64,000 nucleotides of DNA from Streptomyces sp. DH24 (GTDB taxonomy: Bacteria; Actinomycetota; Actinomycetes; Streptomycetales; Streptomycetaceae): assembly GCF_029813775.1 (NCBI RefSeq), contig NZ_JARVKW010000008.1:62001-126000 (forward strand), given 5' to 3'. This document shows, piece by piece, positions 48,123 through 54,359 of this stretch (the first letter of the stretch is position 1; every line of letters begins with the position of its first letter). The position numbers were made by a program, and so were the translations under genes. The notes under the pieces were generated by a model. That model was not told the origin of the DNA, did no database searches, and was given only the letters and a program-made list of their open reading frames with translations.

Positions 48123-48201
48123 GATATGGCAAGCGGTAAGCGAAGAGTGGACCGGCCATCGCGGGTCGGGCGACAACGTTCATTCATCCACGAGGACTCT
48201 C

Positions 48202-48450
48202 ATGCGACAATTCTTTGCTGTAGGTGCTGTGGCGGTAGCGGCTGTGACGACGGTAACCGCAGGAACCGCCCAAGCCATCGACGTTGCCGATGAATCCACC
48301 CTGGGCGTCATTCCGGCCGTTTCCCCCGAAGCTCTGAGCGATGCGATTGATGGGGCGGCTCACACGCCGACGAGCTCGGCTGCGGACGCTGTCGGCGCAA
48401 CCGCTCAAACCGTACTCCCGGAAGCAGGCAAGTTGGTACACGTGACGTGA
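48202..48450 (+). CDS. Small secreted protein of unknown function
   Basis: 82-aa exported protein: signal peptide MRQFFAVGAVAVAAVTTVTAGTAQA, mature ~57 residues, acidic and Ala-rich, no Cys (IDVADESTLGVIPAVSPEALSDAIDG). GAGGA before the ATG. No family recognised. Sits at the head of a run of small secreted proteins and carries the same class of promoter element, so probably co-expressed with them. Confidence 0.75.
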   Translation: MRQFFAVGAVAVAAVTTVTAGTAQAIDVADESTLGVIPAVSPEALSDAIDGAAHTPTSSAADAVGATAQTVLPEAGKLVHVT

Positions 48451-48562
48451 CCGACGCTTGCTGTCAATTCCGGCAGGCTCTGACCCGTACCTTGTGAATC
48501 GCCGAGCAGCGACTCGCTGTCGCAATCCGTTCCGGCATCTGGGTGAACGTCGGGTCTCTCGG

Positions 48563-48590
48563 GGAAACGTCCGCCTTGGGCAACCTGTTA
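48563..48590 (+). promoter_or_regulatory. Sigma-BldN-like promoter of rodlin-like copy 1
   Basis: GGAAAC (48563-48568), 16 bp, CTGTTA (48585-48590), followed by G. Same geometry as the elements before copies 2 and 3. Confidence 0.5.
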
Positions 48591-48653
48591 GCCGTGGTGC
48601 TGCCGTCTCCATCGGTGGACGTAGCCCATGTATCGCAGAGGAAGGTAGAAATC

Positions 48654-48935
48654 ATGAATCTGAAGAAGATTGTTGCGGGGTCCGTGCTGACCGTGACCGC
48701 TACCGCGGTCGCTGTCACACCCGCAACGGCCGACGAGGAGGCGCACGGCCACTATTCGCAGAGTGTCCAGATCATCGGTGACATTTGCCCGACTATCCAG
48801 GACATCGACGTCCTCACGGTTGAGGTGCTGGATGAGGCCCGCACCTTCCAGTGCAACGAGATCCGCCAGGGGTCGAAGGTGACCGACGAGTCGTCCGCCC
48901 CCGCGCTGCCAGTGCTCGGGCGTGTAGTCGGCTAG
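48654..48935 (+). CDS. Rodlin-like small secreted protein, copy 1
   Basis: 93-aa exported protein. Signal peptide MNLKKIVAGSVLTVTATAVA...ATA is cleaved after ~residue 26. The mature ~67 residues start DEEAHGHYSQ and have two Cys (45 and 67) around CPTIQDIDVLTVEVLDEA and FQCNEIRQ. The C...QDI(D/N)VL...QC(N/E) pattern recalls the C-terminal half of rodlins RdlA/RdlB, though those are ~130 aa. ATG at 48654 has GAGGAAGG upstream; the longer open frame upstream is not used. First of three tandem paralogues and the most diverged, with its own promoter and terminator. Confidence 0.82.
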   Translation: MNLKKIVAGSVLTVTATAVAVTPATADEEAHGHYSQSVQIIGDICPTIQDIDVLTVEVLDEARTFQCNEIRQGSKVTDESSAPALPVLGRVVG

Positions 48936-48998
48936 AGGGGGAGTACCGTCGACTCGGTTTCCTGGTATGCCCTCGTTGAGGACGTACCAGGGCGCGTG

Positions 48999-49038
48999 GG
49001 CCCCGGGATTGTGCGTTCAGCCGCACAATCCCGGGGCC
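48999..49038 (+). terminator. Terminator after rodlin-like copy 1
   Basis: Perfect 17-bp stem GGCCCCGGGATTGTGCG (48999-49015) / CGCACAATCCCGGGGCC (49022-49038), then TTGTGCTGT. Confidence 0.9.
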
Positions 49039-49165
49039 TTGTGCTGTGACTGCTGCCTTCCGCGGATGAATGAACCTCCGATGTGCGAGGTGTAGACCAT
49101 GCTAATCGTAAGAACTGGCCGTCGAGTCGTTCGTTGCTGCAAGTGGATGAATGCAGATGGTTGCC

Positions 49166-49193
49166 CGGAACCTCTGGGCCGTGCATTCGGTTA
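49166..49193 (+). promoter_or_regulatory. Sigma-BldN-like promoter of rodlin-like copy 2
   Basis: CGGAAC (49166-49171), 16 bp, CGGTTA (49188-49193). Leader of ~50 nt to the ATG at 49253. Confidence 0.55.
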
Positions 49194-49252
49194 GTAGGCT
49201 GTCTGTATTCACACTGGTGCTGCAGCTATCAGGCACAAGGAAGGCAACGCAA

Positions 49253-49534
49253 ATGAACGCCAAGAAGGTCCTCGCCGGTTCGATGCTTACGCTGGCTGCT
49301 ACCGGCGCGGCAGTCTCTCCGGCCGTGGCCGACGAAGAGGTGCACGGTCACTACTCGCAGAACATCGAGATCATCCGTGACATCTGCCCGACCATCCAGG
49401 ACATCGACGTCCTCACCATCGAGGTCCTGGACCAGGCCCGCACCTTCCAGTGCAACGAGATCCGCCAGGGGTCGAAGGTGATTGACAGTTCGTCCGCTCC
49501 TGCGCTGCCGATCCTCGGGCAGGTCCTGAACTGA
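49253..49534 (+). CDS. Rodlin-like small secreted protein, copy 2
   Basis: 93 aa, same architecture as copy 1: signal peptide MNAKKVLAGSMLTLAATGAA...AVA, mature DEEVHGHYSQNIEIIRDICPT, two Cys at 45 and 67, C-terminus SSAPALPILGQVLN. ACAAGGAAGG precedes ATG 49253. Differs from copy 3 only near the C-terminus and at one Gln/Glu (DQAR versus DEAR). Predicted extracellular; disulfide between the two Cys is likely. Confidence 0.85.
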   Translation: MNAKKVLAGSMLTLAATGAAVSPAVADEEVHGHYSQNIEIIRDICPTIQDIDVLTIEVLDQARTFQCNEIRQGSKVIDSSSAPALPILGQVLN

Positions 49535-49590
49535 TTCTTGGGTCACCATTCGCTGGTGTCCTTCAAGTCCTCTCGTCGAGGGCGATAGAC

Positions 49591-49636
49591 GCCCCGAACT
49601 GTGCGACGCACCGCACTGTTCGGGGCGATCTTTTTT
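49591..49636 (+). terminator. Rho-independent terminator after copy 2
   Basis: Stem GCCCCGAACTGTGCG (49591-49605) with CGCACTGTTCGGGGC (49612-49626), one mismatch, followed by GATCTTTTTT. A rare textbook U-tract terminator for this genome. Confidence 0.9.
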
Positions 49637-49729
49637 ACAAGTCCTCGCGTCTGTCCGTCAGATGCAGCGCATGAAATCGCCTTCCTCGACTCGATGATTA
49701 CTGCAAGTGGATGAATCAGGATGACCGTC

Positions 49730-49757
49730 CGGAACCTCAGGGGTGGGCAGTCGGTTA
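49730..49757 (+). promoter_or_regulatory. Sigma-BldN-like promoter of rodlin-like copy 3
   Basis: CGGAAC (49730-49735), 16 bp, CGGTTA (49752-49757). The spacer differs from copy 2 at several positions while both hexamers are unchanged, which supports selection on the hexamers. Confidence 0.55.
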
Positions 49758-49817
49758 GTAGGCTGTCGGCACTCACCACTGGTGCTGCAGCTACCAGGCA
49801 CAAGGAAGGCAATGCAA

Positions 49818-50099
49818 ATGAACGCCAAGAAGGTCCTCGCCGGTTCGATGCTTACGCTGGCTGCTACCGGCGCGGCAGTCTCTCCGGCCGTGGCCGACGA
49901 AGAGGTGCACGGTCACTACTCGCAGAACATCGAGATCATCCGTGACATCTGCCCGACCATCCAGGACATCGACGTCCTCACCATCGAGGTCCTGGACGAG
50001 GCCCGCACCTTCCAGTGCAACGAGATCCGTCAGAACTCGAAGGTCAAGGACGACTCCGCGGCGCCGGCCCTTCCCATTCTCGGGGCTGTCATCGACTGA
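49818..50099 (+). CDS. Rodlin-like small secreted protein, copy 3
   Basis: 93 aa; residues 1-71 nearly identical to copy 2, then RQNSKVKDDSAAPALPILGAVID. Two conserved Cys (45, 67). ACAAGGAAGG upstream of ATG 49818. Has its own perfect-stem terminator. The three genes are therefore separate transcription units with the same promoter class, not an operon. Confidence 0.85.
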   Translation: MNAKKVLAGSMLTLAATGAAVSPAVADEEVHGHYSQNIEIIRDICPTIQDIDVLTIEVLDEARTFQCNEIRQNSKVKDDSAAPALPILGAVID

Positions 50100-50127
50100 A
50101 CGAGGTAGATGACGCAGGTCTTACTGC

Positions 50128-50167
50128 GAAGGTCGGGGCCGCTACTTCAGTAGCGGCCCCGACCTTC
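50128..50167 (+). terminator. Terminator after copy 3
   Basis: Perfect 18-bp stem: GAAGGTCGGGGCCGCTAC (50128-50145), loop TTCA, GTAGCGGCCCCGACCTTC (50150-50167). Confidence 0.9.
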
Positions 50168-50294
50168 AATTCTGGAGGCTGTGTGAAGGGCCCGGGGCGT
50201 CGGCGGATGTCTCGCCGGCCAGTTCGTTACGCACCGTGCTGCATTATGGGGGTGCGTTTGATGTTCTCTGTGACGCCCAGAGATATGCATCAGA

Positions 50295-50340
50295 GAAGCC
50301 TGAGACTCCTGATCATGCTGATTCAGGAGTCTCAGGCTTC
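50295..50340. terminator. 18-bp perfect hairpin, bidirectional terminator
   Basis: GAAGCCTGAGACTCCTGA (50295-50312) / TCAGGAGTCTCAGGCTTC (50323-50340), 10-nt loop. Lies 30 nt beyond the stop of the minus-strand 72-aa gene and downstream of the plus-strand cluster, so it can stop both. Confidence 0.75.
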
Positions 50341-50369
50341 TTCGTGTTACGCGTCTTGTGATCCTGCTG

Positions 50370-50588
50370 TCAGTCCGTGAGGGACACGAAGGCGCCGTGG
50401 TGCATCGAGCCGTTCCAGATCCCGGTACCCGAGGACGTCTTGAGCGCTTCGAAGCTCTTACCGCCCGTCTGGGCGGCGACAAGGCGGTCGTAGTCTTCCA
50501 TTCCGTTCTCATCCGCGGCGGCAGACCCGGCCCCCAGCGCCAAGGTGGCCGTAGCGACAGCTGCGCAGGTCAGGAATTTCTTGATCAT
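50370..50588 (-). CDS. Small secreted peptide of unknown function
   Basis: 72-aa exported protein on the minus strand: signal peptide MIKKFLTCAAVATATLALGA...AAA, mature ~46 residues (DENGMEDYDRLVAAQTGGKSFEALKTSSGTGIWNGSMHHGAFVSLTD), no Cys in the mature part. GGAGAG precedes ATG 50588. Not related in sequence to the rodlin-like trio. I recognise no family; secreted peptides of this size in Streptomyces can be inhibitors, signals or surface components. Confidence 0.75.
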   Translation of the reverse strand: MIKKFLTCAAVATATLALGAGSAAADENGMEDYDRLVAAQTGGKSFEALKTSSGTGIWNGSMHHGAFVSLTD

Positions 50589-50882
50589 GTTCTCTCTCCA
50601 AGGTGAACGGTTGGGTCGCCCCGTATATGGGACAGGATTGCGCCGTTATGCTAGCCCTGACGGCAAAGCAGCCAAGCGAATAAGGACTCAAACTCACTCT
50701 TCCGGGATGAGCTCCGGGCCAAGTGGCTGATACAGCAACCCGTGATCCATTGCCAGGCGTCGTAACTGACTCGAGGCTGCGCAAATCCAACAAAGTAGGT
50801 CGTTGCTGTGACCGTGACGGTGGGGGCCCAGGCGGCGAAATCCGGGTGGCCTGAAAGGGTCATGTCCCGCTGGGTGGCGTAG

Positions 50883-51768
50883 TCACGGCAGCTGCTTCGA
50901 TCCCGGTTGTGGGGTGATCTGCGGCTCGGGCGGGGTCGGCTGGGTGATGAAGAGTTCGGCCATGGAGGCTTCGGAGAGGTAGCGGCGGTCGAAGACCTGC
51001 CACTCGTCGTGGAGTTCGGCCAGGATGGCGGCGGCGAGCCGGTCCAGGGCGGCGAGGTTGGGGAAGACCTGGACGACGTCGGCCCGCCGTTTGATCTCCC
51101 GGTTCAGCCGCTCGAGCGGTTTGGTCGAACAGATCCTCTTCCAGTGCGTCGACGGGAAGTCCGCGAACGCTGTGATGGAGAATCTCGCGGTGCCTGGTGG
51201 CCGAGATACCGGTCGCGATGACCACGGCCTGTGAGGCGATCCGGTGGTTCACGCGGGCCTTGCAGTAGGTGGCGTCCAGGAAGACGTAGGGGAAGACGGT
51301 GTGATCCCGCCGTTCCTTGAACGCGGTCAGTTCCTCATCCAGCTCACCGCAGATTCGCGAGACCTCGGACTTGGAAACCTCGGAGTCCGCGCCGAGTGCT
51401 TTGACCAGGTCATCCACGCTGCGGGTGGACACGCCGTGCTCGTATGCCTCCATCACCACGGCGAACAACGCCCGGTCGATGCGCCGCCGACGCTCCAGCA
51501 GGGAGGGGAAGAACGACCCGGTCCGCACTTTCGGGATCTTCAGGTCCAGGTCGCCGGCCTGCGTGGTCAGCAGCCGGTCGCGGTGTCCGTTTCGTCAGGT
51601 CGTGCGCTTGTCGCTGTGCTCGTGCGGGGCGGCGCCGATCACGTCGGTGGCCTCGGCCTCGATGAGTTCCCGCAAGATGCGCTGGCACACGACCCTGATT
51701 GCTTCAACTCCATCGGCCCGACATAGTGACTCCTGCAGCCGCATCAGCTCAGACTGGGACAAGGTCAT
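50883..51768 (-). pseudogene. IS256-family (mutator-type) transposase with stop codon and internal deletion
   Basis: Minus-strand relic. From ATG 51768: MTLSQSELMRLQESL...EATDVIGAAPHEHSDKRTT, then an in-frame TGA at 51597-51595 where RNGHRDR should follow. Next come GDLDLKIPKVRTGSFFPSLLERR and FLDATYCKARVNHRIASQAVV with the first catalytic Asp. After GISATRHREIL the sequence jumps, with a frame change near 51180, to ITAFADFPSTHWKRI...NREIKRRADVVQVFPN, so roughly 120-150 codons including the second Asp are missing. Ends at 50883. Not functional. Confidence 0.88.
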
Positions 51769-52361
51769 CGCGTGCTCCTCCGGTTGGACTGCTCGTTCAT
51801 CAGGGAGACTTGCGCGATGGCCTGCCCGTGTTCAGGGATCATGCACCGCCAGCGGTTGCACGCCCCGGGCAGAAACCCGCGAGTTCCGGGCCTCAGCCCG
51901 ACTGCACCACTTCGAGGGACACCATCCTGAAAAGCGTGCGTTCGGTGAGGACTTGGTGCACCGCCGGTGGAACGCGGTGTGCGGGTCGCGGGCGCTGTCG
52001 GCCGATGACGTCGACCGGGGCAGGAGTCGATGGAGCAAGGGTGCCTTTGCCGCCCCAGATTGCGGCAGCCTCCGGCTTCGTTCCCGACCGCACCACGATG
52101 CGGCAACCGGCAGTCACGCGTTCAACGGCTGAACCCCAGCCGGTAAGGGGCTCAAGACACGATCGCGAGCGGGCCTTCAGACGAGGCCGGGTGAGGGAGG
52201 CAGACGGCGTAGCGCGTAACCCTTTCGTGGGTCCTGCGTCGCCTCGCACCGCCGTCGGCACGCTGAGTTCGTCGAGGTTCGGAAGCCGACGGTCCTCTCG
52301 CACGGCCACGAAGAACATGACAGGCGTCGGCGCCCTCCTGATGGGAGGGCGGGAAGTTGGG
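51769..52361. other. 590-bp gap between IS256 relic and tRNA
   Basis: No supportable gene. Open frames on both strands lack ribosome-binding sites and family landmarks; probably island debris. Confidence 0.5.
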
Positions 52362-52434
52362 CGCCCCCGGCAGGACTCGAACCTGCGGCCAAGCGCTTAG
52401 AAGGCGCCTGCTCTATCCACTGAGCTACGGGGGC
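52362..52434 (-). tRNA. tRNA-Arg (UCU anticodon)
   Basis: 73-nt cloverleaf on the minus strand: acceptor GCCCCCG / CGGGGGC, D-arm GCTC...GAGC, anticodon stem GGCGC with loop CTTCTAA (anticodon TCT, reading AGA), T-arm with GGTTCGAGTCC. CCA is not encoded. Its 3' end faces the accessory block, the orientation expected for an integration target. Confidence 0.93.
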
Positions 52435-52754
52435 CTGGTGTGGTGACCTCTGTCGTGACGCCCGGCCGTGGCCGGTACCTGACGTTGCCGGGGACAAGGA
52501 TAGGGCTCCCGCATCCCTGCCCCTGTTGCTTCGCCTCCGCGACGCGATGTGGAGGTTCGGTGAAGCGGTCCCGATAATCGCAGGCGGGTACGAATCGTGC
52601 ACCGTTTTTGGCCTCTCGGGCATCGGGTGTTGTGCACTCGTTATGCCTGGGGTGCGCCTGCTCCCCGCTTGTCCCTTGCGCCCCTTGTGTCCGGTCGGCG
52701 CGCAGACATGCTCATATGCTTCAGAATTCCCCTAAAATTGGGCATTCTTCGCAT
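52435..52754. other. Upstream region of dynA
   Basis: No gene. A TAAAAT-like -10 (52732-52737) lies ~17 nt before the proposed GTG of dynA, so the transcript may be nearly leaderless. Nothing else recognised. Confidence 0.35.
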
Positions 52755-54356
52755 GTGGTGACCTTGGACGTACGGCCTCAGCTGCTCGACGCACTCTCCG
52801 CCCTGCGCGACCGTGTCGCCGCCGCACGCTTCCCGCTGCCCCTGGCGGGGGCCCCACGCGCGCGTGCCAACCGCGACGAACTGCTCGCGCAGCTCGACGA
52901 CTACCTGGTGCCCCGCCTGAGAGAGCCCGAAGCGCCCCTTCTGGCCGTCGTGGGGGGCTCCACCGGGGCCGGGAAGTCGACGCTCGTGAACTCGCTCGTG
53001 GGACGGCGGGTCAGCGAGGCGGGCGTGCTGCGGCCGACGACTCGGACGCCGGTGCTGGTCTGTCATCCGGAGGACCATCACTGGTTCAGCGGCATGCGTG
53101 TGCTGCCCGACCTCACACGCGTGTGGGCGCCCCGGCGCGACCCGGACGACGACCTGTTGCTCCCGGGCGAGAATCCCGCGCGCGTGCTGCGCATCGAGAC
53201 CGCCGACACCCTGCCGCGCGGCCTCGCCCTCCTCGACGCGCCCGACATCGACTCGCTGATCTCCGACAACCGCGTGCTCGCCGCCGAGCTGCTGTGCGCC
53301 GCCGACATCTGGGTGATGGTCACGACGGCCTCCCGCTACGCCGACGCGGTGCCCTGGCACCTGCTGCGCACCGCCAAGGAGTACGACGTCACCCTCGTCA
53401 CCGTCCTCGACCGGGTGCCGCACCAGGTCGTCTCCGAGGTGTCCCGGCAGTACGGCGCCCTGCTCACCAAGGCCGGGCTCGGCGACGTACCGCGCTTCAC
53501 GGTGCCCGAGCTGCCCGAGTCGGCCTGGGGCGGCGGCCTGCTGCCCGGCACCGCCGTGGCCGCGCTGCGGACCTGGCTCGTCCACCAGGCGCAGGACCCG
53601 GCGGCCCGGCAGCACGCCATGGCCCGCACCGCGTACGGCGTCCTCGGCTCCCTCAAGTCCCGGATGCCCGAGCTGGCGAGCGCCGCCGCCGCGCAGTACG
53701 CCGCCGCCCTGCGGCTCACCTCCGCCGTCGACTCGGCGTACGACAGCGAGCACGCACGCGTGCGGGGCCGGCTGCAGGCCGGTGCCGTGCTCGCCGGGGA
53801 CGCCCTGAAGCGCTGGCGGGCCTTCCCCCTCGACTGCACCGCGGGCGAGCTCCTGGACGCCCTCGTGGAGAGCCTCGCCGCGCTCCTGCTGTGCGCGGTC
53901 ACCGCCGCCGACGAACGCGTGGACGACGCCTGGCGGCGCGAACCCGCCGCGGCCGGGCTGCTCGACCGCGATCCCGCCGCGGAGACCGCCGAGCACCGCA
54001 TCGGGCTCGCCGTACGGCGCTGGCGGCGCGAGCTGGAGGAGTACGCCGAGGAGGAGGTCGCCGAGCTCGACCGGAACGTGGCCCCCGACCCCGAGCTCGT
54101 CGCCGCCCTCGCCGCCACGGTGCTGCTCGGCGGACGCCGGGCGCGGTCCGCCGGTGAGGGCATCGCCGAGCGGATCGGCGCGCACGGGGCGCTGCGGCTG
54201 CGCGACCGGGGCGGGCGGCTGCTCGTCGAGCACGTGGACCGTGTCCTCCACGCCGAGCGCGAGCGGCGGCTCGCTCCGCTCGACGCCCTGGACGTCCAGC
54301 CCGAGCCGCAGGCCGAACTCATCGCCGCGCTGTCCGTACTGCAGAAGGAGAGGTGA
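52755..54356 (+). CDS. dynA: Dynamin-like GTPase DynA
   Basis: 533-aa bacterial dynamin-like protein. P-loop GGSTGAGKS at 67-75, switch/G2 threonines in RPTTRTP, G3-like LLDAPDID, then a long helical C-terminal region without obvious membrane spans. GTG at 52755 gives [14 protein letters not shown]; the frame extends upstream but into non-coding sequence. In Streptomyces, DynA and DynB form a complex that stabilises FtsZ rings during sporulation septation. Gene order and lack of transmembrane helices match DynA; the downstream gene has the two helices of DynB. Confidence 0.85.
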   Translation: MVTLDVRPQLLDALSALRDRVAAARFPLPLAGAPRARANRDELLAQLDDYLVPRLREPEAPLLAVVGGSTGAGKSTLVNSLVGRRVSEAGVLRPTTRTPVLVCHPEDHHWFSGMRVLPDLTRVWAPRRDPDDDLLLPGENPARVLRIETADTLPRGLALLDAPDIDSLISDNRVLAAELLCAADIWVMVTTASRYADAVPWHLLRTAKEYDVTLVTVLDRVPHQVVSEVSRQYGALLTKAGLGDVPRFTVPELPESAWGGGLLPGTAVAALRTWLVHQAQDPAARQHAMARTAYGVLGSLKSRMPELASAAAAQYAAALRLTSAVDSAYDSEHARVRGRLQAGAVLAGDALKRWRAFPLDCTAGELLDALVESLAALLLCAVTAADERVDDAWRREPAAAGLLDRDPAAETAEHRIGLAVRRWRRELEEYAEEEVAELDRNVAPDPELVAALAATVLLGGRRARSAGEGIAERIGAHGALRLRDRGGRLLVEHVDRVLHAERERRLAPLDALDVQPEPQAELIAALSVLQKER

Positions 54357-54359
54357 CCG

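Larger units (their letters stand above)
49137..49534 (+). repeat. ~400-bp direct repeat, copies at 49137-49534 and 49701-50099
   Basis: Promoter, leader and gene of rodlin-like copies 2 and 3 are a near-identical duplication with a 564-565-bp period. Shared blocks include CTGCAAGTGGATGAAT, GGTTAGTAGGCTGTC, CTGGTGCTGCAGCTA, and the first ~200 nt of coding sequence virtually unchanged. The 3' ends diverge after the AACGAGATCCG region, and the terminators are unrelated. A recent tandem duplication, still homogeneous. Confidence 0.9.

Noticed and set aside
51893..52318. 141-residue minus-strand frame between IS256 and the tRNA
   Set aside because: No ribosome-binding site, no domain and low-information composition; treated as debris.
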